5,183 bases of DNA from Oscillospiraceae bacterium (GTDB taxonomy: Bacteria; Bacillota; Clostridia; Oscillospirales; Acutalibacteraceae): positions 1 through 5,183 of the forward strand of contig CACYHJ010000209.1 in NCBI GenBank assembly GCA_902774165.1, given 5' to 3'. Each line of letters opens with the position of its first letter. Position 1 is the first letter of the stretch. The translations under genes and the position numbers were made by a program. Under the pieces are notes generated by a model. The model searched no databases. It was not told the origin of the DNA and worked only from the letters and a program-made list of their open reading frames with translations. Positions 1 through 5,183 of the stretch are shown piece by piece.

Positions 1-45
1 TTGACAACCGTCAGGTTGCCTGCGGAGACTCTGTACAATCTGACG

Positions 46-91
46 AAAAAATCTACTGCGCAATCCGCACGCCCGAATTGTGCGGTGTTGC
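46..91 (-). terminator. Probable rho-independent terminator of the UvrA-like gene
   Basis: Read on the minus strand, the stop codon at 93-95 is followed almost at once by an inverted repeat. The inner stem is CCGCAC/GTGCGG (80-85 with 65-70), with a 9-nt loop. Outer arms GCAA/TTGC (88-91 with 60-63) can extend it across a small internal bulge. A run of six T follows at 51-46. The T run begins 8 nt past the hairpin base, farther than ideal, so the terminator may be weak or only partial. The remaining bases 1-45 show no gene, only a 5-bp hairpin (CAACC/GGTTG, 5-18) with no clear role. Confidence 0.42.
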
Positions 92-92
92 C

Positions 93-2585
93 TTAAAGAT
101 ACTTTCCGGTTTTGCTCTCTTCGCAAAGGCGGATCTGCTCCGGCGTGCCGGAAGCGACGATCCTGCCGCCCTGAATTCCGCCCTCCGGCCCCATATCGAT
201 CACATAGTCCGCGTTGCGGATCACGTCAAGATCATGCTCGATCACGATCACCGTCGCGCCGTTTCCGATCAATCGCCGGAAAACCTCCAGCAGCGTCTGA
301 ACGTCGGCGGGATGCAGCCCGATGGTCGGCTCGTCAAATACAAAAACGGAATCGCTCTGTCCGCGCCCGATTTCTCCCGCCAGCTTGAGCCTTTGCGCCT
401 CGCCGCCGGAGAGACCGGGCGTCTGTTCGCCCAACGTCAGATAGCCGAGCCCAAGCTCGCTGAGGACGCGAAGCTTCTTCGCCACCGCGGGAAGATCCGC
501 GCAGACGTTCAGGGCTTCGTCGATGCTCATCGCCATCAGATCCGGCAGGGCGTATGCTCCGCCGTCCGGCGAGCCGCGGCGGACAAGGCCGGCTTCGCGT
601 GCGTATCGGGAGCCGCGGCAGTCGGGACAGGGAATCTCCACATCGGGTAAAAACTGCACGTCAAGACTGATCGTCCCGGTGCCGTCGCAGACGGGGCAGC
701 GCAGTTTTCCGGTATTATATGAAAAATCGCCTGCTTTGTACCCGTATTTCTTCGCGTCCTTCGTTTTCGCGTAAACCTTCCGCAGCTCGTCGTGTACGTC
801 CGCATAAGTCGCGACGGTGGACCGGACGTTGACGCCGATGGGCGTCGCGTCGATCAGCTTGACCTGCCGGATGCCTTCCGCCACGATCGAACGAACATGC
901 AGGGGCAGCGGTTGATTCCTGATTGCGGCTTCCAGCGCGGGGATCAGGCTTTCGAGGATCATGGTCGTTTTCCCTGAGCCGGAAACGCCTGTGACCGCGA
1001 TCAGACGCCCCTTCGGGAAGCAGACGTCAAGCGGGCTGACGGTGTGGATCCGGTCCGTACACAGCCGGATCGTGCCGAGAGCGAACATATCACCGCCGAT
1101 TTCCGGGCGGGCCGGGATCTTCGTTCTTCCGGACAGAAATTCGCCGATACGGGACGCTGGATTCTTTTCAATCTCCGGCACCGTACCCTGCGCAATGACG
1201 GTCCCTCCGCCGGCGCCCGCGCCCGGTCCCAGCTCGATCAGCTCATCCGCTTCTTTCAGGACGTTTGTGTCGTGGTCTACCAGCACGACGGAATTGCCGT
1301 CCGCCAGCAGATCCCGCATCACCCCGGTCAGCCCTTCGAGATTCGCTGGATGCAGCCCGATGGAAGGCTCGTCCAGGACGTAGAGCACGCCGGTGGTACG
1401 GTTGCGGATGGCTCTGGCAAGCTGCATGCGCTGCCGCTCGCCCGTCGACAGCGTGGAGGCGGCGCGGTCCAGCGTCAGATAGCCGAGTCCCAACTCCAGG
1501 AGCCTTTTCGCGTTGTCAAAGAAGGATTCGCAGATCCGCTCCGCCATGGGACGCATCTCCTCCGGAAGTGAGTCAGGGACCCCTCCCACCCAATCCATCA
1601 GCTCGGAAAGCGTTTTTTTGCAGACCTCGGCAAGGGAGATCCCGCGCACCAAAGGCGCTCTGGACCGTTGGGAAAGTCTTGTTCCGCCGCAGTCGGGGCA
1701 GACCTCCTGCCGCAAAAACTTTTCCACCCGTTTCATGCTTTTTTCGTCCTTGACCTTGGCAAGGGCGTTTTCTACGGTATAGGTGGCGTTGAAATAGGTG
1801 AAATCCATGTCTCCGGCGGCACCGCTGGTTTTATTCTGATAAATGATATTCTTTTTGACTGCCGGGCCGTGAAACACGATATCCCGTTCCTTTTCGGTCA
1901 GCTCGCGGAACGGAACGTCGGTCCGAACGCCCATAGCGCGGGCGATATCCTTCATCAGGGACCACATCAGCGTCTGCCACGGCGCGACAGCGCCCTCGTC
2001 GATGGAAAGGGACTCGTCGGGTACCAGCGTGGATTCATCCACCGTGCGTACGACGCCGGTTCCGCTGCAGCGCTCACAGGCGCCCTGACTGTTGAACGCA
2101 AGCTCCTCCGCGCCGGGCGCGAAAAACCGTTCTCCGCATTCCGGGCAGACCAGCGCCTGCTCCGCCGCCACGTTCAGCGAGGGAGGAAGATAGTGCCCGT
2201 TGGGGCAACGGTGAGACGCCAGACGGGAATACATCAGCCTGAGGCTGTTGAGCAGCTCCGTGCCGGTGCCGAAGGTGCTGCGGATGCCGGGCACTCCGGG
2301 CCTTTGCCGCAGCGCCAGCGCCGCAGGAACGTAACGCACGTCGTCCACCTGCGCCCGTTCCGCCTGCGTCATACGGCGACGGGTATAGGTGGACAGGGAT
2401 TCCAGATACCTGCGGGAGCCTTCTGCGTACAGGATCCCCAGCGCCAGCGACGATTTGCCGGAGCCGGAAACGCCGGCAATCCCGACAAGGCTGTTCAGAG
2501 GAATATCCACGTCGATATTTTTCAGATTATGGACTCTCGCGCCGCGGACTTCGATGTGTCTCGGGACTTCGTTGCTTTTCATCAT
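93..2585 (-). CDS. UvrA-like tandem ABC ATPase (class II UvrA paralogue without UvrB-binding domain)
   Basis: This 830-residue cytoplasmic protein belongs to the UvrA family, the DNA-damage-sensing ATPases of nucleotide excision repair. Module I shows Walker A GVSGSGKSS (38-46), zinc cysteines C147/C150/C170/C173 around FNSQGACERCSGTG, CPDCGGTRL (296-304), signature LSTGERQR (379-386), Walker B LYVLDEP (401-407) and H-loop His438. Module II shows Walker A GVSGSGKTT (533-541), zinc cysteines C630/C633/C653/C656 with the family's 19-residue spacing, signature LSGGEAQR (725-732), Walker B FVFDEP (748-753) and His784. True UvrA is about 940 residues. Here only about 16 residues separate HRCPNG (125-130) from VCPEC (146-150), where UvrA carries its UvrB-binding domain, so interaction with UvrB is doubtful. 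Related short paralogues (DrrC, Deinococcus UvrA2) act in drug resistance or damage tolerance; which applies here is unknown. The start may be the second ATG (2582), which sits 6 nt from a GGTGA; the first is only 3 nt away. Family assignment is very secure. Confidence 0.95.
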   Translation of the reverse strand: MMKSNEVPRHIEVRGARVHNLKNIDVDIPLNSLVGIAGVSGSGKSSLALGILYAEGSRRYLESLSTYTRRRMTQAERAQVDDVRYVPAALALRQRPGVPGIRSTFGTGTELLNSLRLMYSRLASHRCPNGHYLPPSLNVAAEQALVCPECGERFFAPGAEELAFNSQGACERCSGTGVVRTVDESTLVPDESLSIDEGAVAPWQTLMWSLMKDIARAMGVRTDVPFRELTEKERDIVFHGPAVKKNIIYQNKTSGAAGDMDFTYFNATYTVENALAKVKDEKSMKRVEKFLRQEVCPDCGGTRLSQRSRAPLVRGISLAEVCKKTLSELMDWVGGVPDSLPEEMRPMAERICESFFDNAKRLLELGLGYLTLDRAASTLSTGERQRMQLARAIRNRTTGVLYVLDEPSIGLHPANLEGLTGVMRDLLADGNSVVLVDHDTNVLKEADELIELGPGAGAGGGTVIAQGTVPEIEKNPASRIGEFLSGRTKIPARPEIGGDMFALGTIRLCTDRIHTVSPLDVCFPKGRLIAVTGVSGSGKTTMILESLIPALEAAIRNQPLPLHVRSIVAEGIRQVKLIDATPIGVNVRSTVATYADVHDELRKVYAKTKDAKKYGYKAGDFSYNTGKLRCPVCDGTGTISLDVQFLPDVEIPCPDCRGSRYAREAGLVRRGSPDGGAYALPDLMAMSIDEALNVCADLPAVAKKLRVLSELGLGYLTLGEQTPGLSGGEAQRLKLAGEIGRGQSDSVFVFDEPTIGLHPADVQTLLEVFRRLIGNGATVIVIEHDLDVIRNADYVIDMGPEGGIQGGRIVASGTPEQIRLCEESKTGKYL

Positions 2586-2588
2586 TGT

Positions 2589-2599
2589 TCACCATTGTA
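2589..2599 (-). promoter_or_regulatory. Weak candidate -10 box and Shine-Dalgarno for the UvrA-like gene
   Basis: On the minus strand TACAAT (2599-2594) is a 5/6 match to a sigma-A -10 box, followed by GGTGA (2593-2589) as the only Shine-Dalgarno-like sequence. No acceptable -35 hexamer or TG extension is present, because the tRNA terminator hairpin occupies that space. If the box is used, transcription would begin near 2587, giving a nearly leaderless mRNA and leaving the GGTGA outside the transcript. The alternative is expression by read-through from the tRNA promoter. The sequence does not decide between these. Confidence 0.25.
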
Positions 2600-2605
2600 C
2601 AAAGC

Positions 2606-2642
2606 AAAATAATAAAAGAGCACTGCCGAAACAGTGCTCTTT
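2606..2642 (-). terminator. Rho-independent terminator of the tRNA-Pro gene
   Basis: A perfect 11-bp stem (2642-2632 with 2625-2615, AAAGAGCACTG/CAGTGCTCTTT) closes a 6-nt loop. On the minus strand it runs into a U-rich tail of the form TTTTATTATTTT. It begins 2 nt after the tRNA CCA end and finishes about 20 bp before the start codon of the UvrA-like gene. On the plus strand the flank (TTTCCTGG) is not a good U-tract, so it serves the minus strand. It should release the tRNA transcript and limit read-through into the downstream gene. Confidence 0.88.
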
Positions 2643-2644
2643 CC

Positions 2645-2720
2645 TGGTCCGAGTGGCGAGACTTGAACTCACGGCCTCTTGACCCCCAGTCAAGCGCGCT
2701 ACCAACTGCGCCACACCCGG
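2645..2720 (-). tRNA. tRNA-Pro (anticodon GGG)
   Basis: The 76-nt minus-strand sequence folds into a full cloverleaf. It has acceptor stem CCGGGTG/CACTCGG with one G-U pair, D-arm GCGC-AGTTGGTA-GCGC, anticodon stem CTTGA/TCAAG with loop CTGGGGG, variable loop AGGCC, and T-arm GTGAG-TTCAAGT-CTCGC. The discriminator is A73 and the CCA end is encoded. The anticodon GGG lies at 2687-2685 and reads CCC and CCU proline codons. C1-G72 with A73 is the usual bacterial proline-tRNA identity pattern. Bases 32 and 38 are C and G and could pair, which would tighten the loop. It has its own promoter upstream and terminator downstream, so it is probably a single-gene unit. Confidence 0.97.
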
Positions 2721-2736
2721 ATTCGGAACGACATAT

Positions 2737-2783
2737 ACTATAGCACAAACAATCTGAATTTGCAAGCCTTTTTTTGAAAAAAA
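2737..2783 (-). promoter_or_regulatory. tRNA-Pro promoter with extended -10 and UP-like element
   Basis: On the minus strand the -35 box is TTGCAA (2765-2760, 4/6 match). A 17-bp spacer ends in TGC, and the -10 box is TATAGT (2742-2737, 5/6 match), so the -10 is of the extended TGn type. Transcription should start near 2730, giving a leader of about 9 nt before the tRNA. Upstream of the -35 lies T7-C-A7 (2783-2769), which falls at about -53 to -39 and resembles the consensus UP element contacted by the RNA polymerase alpha C-terminal domain. Together these suggest a strong constitutive promoter, as usual for tRNA genes. Confidence 0.8.
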
Positions 2784-2790
2784 TCCCGGT

Positions 2791-4635
2791 TTACGAAAAA
2801 ACATGCAGAATATACCCCGTTGAGGTTTTTTGCGCGACTCCGCCGAACATCGCTTTCGCGGCGTTGAACGAGTCGGTCGGGTATTGCGATCTTATGGAAT
2901 AGAATTCTCTGGGAAGATAGATCACCGCCGCTTTCCTCGCCGGGAAAAGCGTCCAGTATTCCCGCAGCCTGTCCATGGCGTTTTCCCCCTCAAAATAAGA
3001 GGAGTACGCGCCGCAGGGGAGCTGCGCGTAGAGATATGCGTAAGGGTGAAGCCCGGCTACGCAGAATCTGCCGGGGCAGTCCCGACGGATTCCGTCCAGC
3101 TCCCTGAGTACGGCGGTATAATTCTTTTTATATCGTGCCGTAGTCAGGACGCCCTTCATCGGCCCTTCTTCGATCGGCTGATCGATCCCGGCGCTGACCT
3201 TGATCCCGTTCAGCCGCAGACTGGCTCGGTCGCTGCGTTCCATGACAGGGTATGTCAGGCTGCCGCAGTAGCCGATTTCCCACACCGCAAATACTGTGAT
3301 CATTCCGATGAAACATACAGACGCGGCGATGCGTGGGATCTTTTTTCGGATTGCGTTTTGTTTTTCTGTTACAGAGGAGAAATCATGTCTGATCTCCCGG
3401 ACTGACTGAACGAACGCGGGGAACGTATAAAACACGGTCAGAATGCCGCCGAAGCCCAGCGTCATATCGGAAGACAGATCCGCCGCGGCAGTCAGAAGGA
3501 AGCCGGCGAACAGAAACGGGACGGTTCCGGGGTCCCGTTTTTCTGAAATCAGATAAACCGCGGCGCCGAGGAAGAGCAGCGGAACAGAATGAAACGGCAG
3601 CAGCTTCATCGGGTTGTCTGTGGAGAAAACATAGAAAAGCGCATGCAGAAGCGTCAGCCCCGCGGCGATACAGCACAGGAAGAACAGGCTTGCCCGGATC
3701 GGTTTTTTTTCGCGGAAAAACAGCCGACAGATGAAGCATGCGGCAGTGCAGACCGCGCAGAACACGAGATTCGCCGTCCCGTAAACCTCGCCGGCGGACC
3801 TCAGACGCATCCACAGCCGGAAGAACATCCCTCCGGAAGAAATCCTGTGGTTTGCGTCGGAGAAAACCGCAGGCAGCGCTTTGAGAATGTTGACGACGCC
3901 GGAAGACGCAAGAAGGTACCCCGTGACAGCAATCGCGACCAGCGCGCCTCCCGCGGTAAACAGGGCGATAGATCTGAAATTCAGGACCGCCTGATATCCC
4001 GTGAATATGCTTCTGTTACGTCTGTTGCCTGCAAATCTGATCAACGTGAGAACGATAAGACAAAACCATCCCAGCAGAGCCAGCGGCTGACAGAGCACAA
4101 CGCAGCCGAAAACAAAGCCGGCAAACACAAAAACCGGCGGCGACGGGTTTTTCTTGAGAGAGAACAGCAGCGCGCAGCACACGGCGGCGCCCTGAAGCGC
4201 CATCGTGTAATAATTCAGCGTGATGATCGTGTGGGGAATGTTCATCATAAAGATCCCCGCTGCGGCGACGGCGGGAAGCCCCTTCTCCCGGAAAATCCGG
4301 CAGAAGAACCAGTAAAGAATGAATTCGCAGCCGAGGAATAAATACCGGAAAAAGAGAATGATGCCTTCCGTGCCGCCTGCAAGCTTTGTATATAACGCGT
4401 AGGGAAGCAGCTGCAGCAGCGAAGAAAACTGCGATACCTGCCATTCGTCCGTCAGCAGCCGGTCTCCGGCAAGCAGCCGCTGCGGGATCGTAAAATAAAA
4501 GCTTTCGTCCGGCGTTCCGATCCCGTAACGCGCAAAATATCCCAAAAACACAAAGAGCGCAACGCAGCATAGAATTGCCGCCGCATCACTGAAACGCAGG
4601 TATATTCTGTTTTTTGTGTCGCCCGTGCGCGTCAT
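2791..4635 (-). CDS. Multi-pass membrane protein, GT-C-type glycosyltransferase-like
   Basis: This 614-residue protein has about 12 hydrophobic segments. The first is at residues 17-36; others lie near 88-112, 120-138, 143-160, 167-200 (two), 221-243, 287-306, 315-337, 348-363, 371-385, 392-409 and 434-452. A polar domain of about 160 residues follows (454-614), probably outside the membrane. The loop after segment 1 carries GTPDESFYFTIP, GDRLLTDEW and QFSSLL (residues 41-74). An acidic DE pair in this position is typical of GT-C glycosyltransferases (PMT/ArnT, GT39), which move sugars from polyprenyl-phosphate donors; Asp43 would be the candidate catalytic residue. The actual donor and acceptor are unknown. 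The frame is open upstream to an ATG at 4773, but a near-consensus promoter (4736-4764) lies inside that extension. I chose the ATG at 4635, which has GGGGA 5 nt upstream; the ATG at 4677 is a weaker alternative. No convincing terminator follows the stop. Confidence 0.8.
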   Translation of the reverse strand: MTRTGDTKNRIYLRFSDAAAILCCVALFVFLGYFARYGIGTPDESFYFTIPQRLLAGDRLLTDEWQVSQFSSLLQLLPYALYTKLAGGTEGIILFFRYLFLGCEFILYWFFCRIFREKGLPAVAAAGIFMMNIPHTIITLNYYTMALQGAAVCCALLFSLKKNPSPPVFVFAGFVFGCVVLCQPLALLGWFCLIVLTLIRFAGNRRNRSIFTGYQAVLNFRSIALFTAGGALVAIAVTGYLLASSGVVNILKALPAVFSDANHRISSGGMFFRLWMRLRSAGEVYGTANLVFCAVCTAACFICRLFFREKKPIRASLFFLCCIAAGLTLLHALFYVFSTDNPMKLLPFHSVPLLFLGAAVYLISEKRDPGTVPFLFAGFLLTAAADLSSDMTLGFGGILTVFYTFPAFVQSVREIRHDFSSVTEKQNAIRKKIPRIAASVCFIGMITVFAVWEIGYCGSLTYPVMERSDRASLRLNGIKVSAGIDQPIEEGPMKGVLTTARYKKNYTAVLRELDGIRRDCPGRFCVAGLHPYAYLYAQLPCGAYSSYFEGENAMDRLREYWTLFPARKAAVIYLPREFYSIRSQYPTDSFNAAKAMFGGVAQKTSTGYILHVFS

Positions 4636-4729
4636 GGAAATCCCCGTCTTAACTTGATGATAAAATATCGGAATCATAATCCGGCGGCAGGAATGCCGTG
4701 TTGGATCTGTATTCCGGACGAATCGCTTT
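4636..4729 (-). other. 5' leader of the membrane-protein gene
   Basis: From the predicted transcription start (about 4729) to the chosen ATG is roughly 94 nt. The leader contains a short hairpin, CGGCA/TGCCG with a 4-nt loop (4698-4685), and the Shine-Dalgarno-like GGGGA at 4645-4641. I recognise no riboswitch or T-box features: there is no terminator hairpin with a U-tract. Translation from the in-frame ATG at 4677 would shorten the leader to about 52 nt but has only a weak CCGG upstream. Confidence 0.5.
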
Positions 4730-4735
4730 ATGTAA

Positions 4736-4764
4736 ATTATAATGCATAATGATATTGAAGTCAA
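4736..4764 (-). promoter_or_regulatory. Sigma-A promoter of the membrane-protein gene
   Basis: On the minus strand TTGACT (4764-4759, 5/6 match) and TATAAT (4741-4736, perfect) are separated by exactly 17 bp. This is the best -35/-10 pair in the window. The predicted start is near 4729. It lies inside the longest possible reading frame of the gene, which is why the ATG at 4773 is rejected as the translation start. Confidence 0.8.
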
Positions 4765-4777
4765 GCATGACAATATC
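4751..4777. repeat. Inverted repeat GATATTG-N13-CAATATC over the minus promoter -35
   Basis: Perfect 7-bp arms at 4751-4757 and 4771-4777 flank 13 bp that contain the -35 box of the membrane-gene promoter. The arm centres are 20 bp apart, about two helical turns, so a dimeric regulator could bind one face of the DNA. The right arm overlaps the larger palindrome at 4775-4796. In such AT-rich DNA a 7-bp repeat can arise by chance. Confidence 0.3.
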
Positions 4778-4796
4778 CTGTGAAATTTGACAGGAT
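4775..4796. promoter_or_regulatory. Candidate shared operator: 22-bp near-perfect palindrome
   Basis: The left half ATCCTGTGAAA and right half TTTGACAGGAT are reverse complements except for one symmetric pair (4782 and 4789, both G). Its centre (4785/4786) is about 56-57 bp from the predicted transcription starts of both divergent genes. It lies upstream of both -35 boxes and overlaps neither. That placement suits an activator, or a repressor acting on both sides. It lacks the central CG of LacI/CcpA-type sites and does not align to Rex or CRP spacing. The regulator is not identified. Confidence 0.55.
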
Positions 4797-4808
4797 TTCG
4801 ATTTTATA

Positions 4809-4836
4809 TTGATTTTCATGTAATCTATGATATAAT
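4809..4836 (+). promoter_or_regulatory. Sigma-A promoter of the isomerase-like gene, extended -10
   Basis: TATAAT at 4831-4836 is a perfect -10 box, directly preceded by TGA (4828-4830), giving an extended -10. The best -35 is TTGATT (4809-4814, 4/6 match) with a 16-bp spacer. Transcription should start near 4843, leaving a leader of about 28 nt to the ATG at 4871. The consensus-looking TTGACA at 4787-4792 is too far from this -10 and belongs to the palindrome instead. Confidence 0.72.
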
Positions 4837-4870
4837 AAAAAACACTGACGAATGATCAGGAGGCATTAAG

Positions 4871-5183
4871 ATGTTTTCGGTCGGCTTATCTACCTGCGGG
4901 AATCCCTGCGACGCCCGTTTCTTTCAGCCCTGCGCCGCGGCGGGGATCCGTTTTGCCGAGCTCTCGCCCCCTCAGGGGGAATACGACGCTGTGGATTTCC
5001 CTTCGGTGAAAAGATTTGCTGACGAAGCGGGTGTGAAACTCTGGTCGTTTCATCTGCCGTTTGCGCCGTTTGAGACGCTGGATCCTTCCTCGCTTGAACG
5101 GGAGAAACGGGAATATACCGTCCGGGTGGATAAAGAATTGATTCGCAGGGCCGCCCGGATCGGGATCGATAAATTCATCATCC
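4871..5183 (+). CDS. Sugar phosphate isomerase/epimerase-like protein (N-terminal part, cut by window end)
   Basis: An ATG at 4871 sits 7 nt after a perfect AGGAGG (4858-4863) and opens a frame with no stop to the window end, 104 complete codons. The visible part fits the first four strands of a xylose-isomerase-like TIM barrel (AP endonuclease family 2 fold): VGLSTCG (4-10), GIRFAELS (25-32), VKLWSFHLPF (55-64) and IDKFII (99-104). These alternate with amphipathic helices, including RAARIG before strand 4. The SFHLPF strand is typical of bacterial proteins annotated as sugar phosphate isomerase/epimerase. Most of the metal-binding residues of this fold would lie beyond the window, so activity and substrate cannot be judged. 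No signal peptide is seen, so it is probably cytoplasmic. It diverges from the membrane-protein gene and may share an operator with it. Confidence 0.82.
   Translation, partial: MFSVGLSTCGNPCDARFFQPCAAAGIRFAELSPPQGEYDAVDFPSVKRFADEAGVKLWSFHLPFAPFETLDPSSLEREKREYTVRVDKELIRRAARIGIDKFII

Noticed and set aside
1..39. Plus-strand TTGACA (1-6) and TACAAT (34-39) as a promoter
   Set aside because: The spacer is 27 bp, far from 17, and no plus-strand gene follows; the downstream DNA is the antisense of the UvrA-like gene.
311..1487. Repeated 15-bp sequences (311-325 with 1349-1363; 435-449 with 1473-1487)
   Set aside because: They encode the equivalent IGLHPA and LGYLTL motifs of the two ABC modules, so they reflect the ancient internal duplication of UvrA, not a mobile or regulatory repeat.
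1668..2612. Long plus-strand open frame (314 codons) opposite the UvrA-like gene
   Set aside because: It is a shadow of a clearly conserved ABC ATPase on the other strand; its translation shows no recognisable family.
2645..2720. tRNA 3' end as an integration (att) site of a mobile element
   Set aside because: I see no second copy of the tRNA 3' end in the window and no integrase or phage-like gene nearby.
2527..2804. Minus-strand small frames running through the tRNA (containing GVAQLVARL- or GCGAVGSAL-like peptides)
   Set aside because: These are the familiar spurious translations of a tRNA gene and its flanks.
3589..4341. Plus-strand open frame (250 codons) opposite the membrane-protein gene
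   Set aside because: Its product is a highly charged, Arg/Gln/Glu-rich sequence, as expected from the antisense of hydrophobic codons; there is no good ribosome binding site or family resemblance.
4787..4792. TTGACA as the -35 of the isomerase-like gene
   Set aside because: The 17-bp position downstream (TGATTT, 4810-4815) is a poor -10, and the good TATAAT at 4831 is too distant; the hexamer is part of the palindrome.
4775..4796. Palindrome as a CcpA cre, Rex or CRP site
   Set aside because: It lacks the central CG of cre sites, and the TGTGA/TGACA arms are spaced differently from the Rex and CRP consensus.

Overview
The window looks like a stretch of chromosome from a Gram-positive, Clostridia-like bacterium (Bacillota). 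The grounds are sigma-A-type promoters with near-consensus hexamers and extended -10 motifs, a strong AGGAGG ribosome binding site, a tRNA gene with an encoded CCA end, and the style of the proteins. The taxonomic call is inference; there is no marker gene here.

Layout, left to right. Positions 1-92 hold the downstream flank of the first gene, with a likely rho-independent terminator. Positions 93-2585 (minus) encode an 830-residue UvrA-family tandem ABC ATPase. It keeps both ATPase modules and the zinc modules but lacks most of the segment that binds UvrB in true UvrA, so it reads as a class II (UvrA2/DrrC-like) paralogue. A strong hairpin terminator (2606-2642) separates it from a tRNA-Pro(GGG) gene (2645-2720, minus), which has its own promoter and an UP-like AT element just upstream. 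Positions 2791-4635 (minus) encode a 614-residue multi-pass membrane protein that resembles GT-C-fold glycosyltransferases. Its longer upstream reading frame is ruled out as the start because a near-perfect promoter lies inside it. Positions 4636-4870 are a divergent regulatory region with one promoter in each direction and a 22-bp near-perfect palindrome midway between them. Positions 4871-5183 (plus) are the first 104 codons of a TIM-barrel sugar phosphate isomerase/epimerase-like protein that runs off the window.

How they fit together. The three minus-strand units appear to be separate transcripts: the membrane gene, then the tRNA with its own promoter and terminator, then the UvrA-like gene with only about 20 bp of its own upstream DNA. 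The membrane glycosyltransferase-like gene and the isomerase-like gene diverge from a shared control region and may be co-regulated, perhaps around sugar metabolism or surface glycans; that link is inference.

I found no CRISPR array, insertion sequence or obvious defence system. The most interesting element is the divergent control region with its symmetric palindrome, followed by the UvrB-domain-less UvrA paralogue behind a tRNA terminator.
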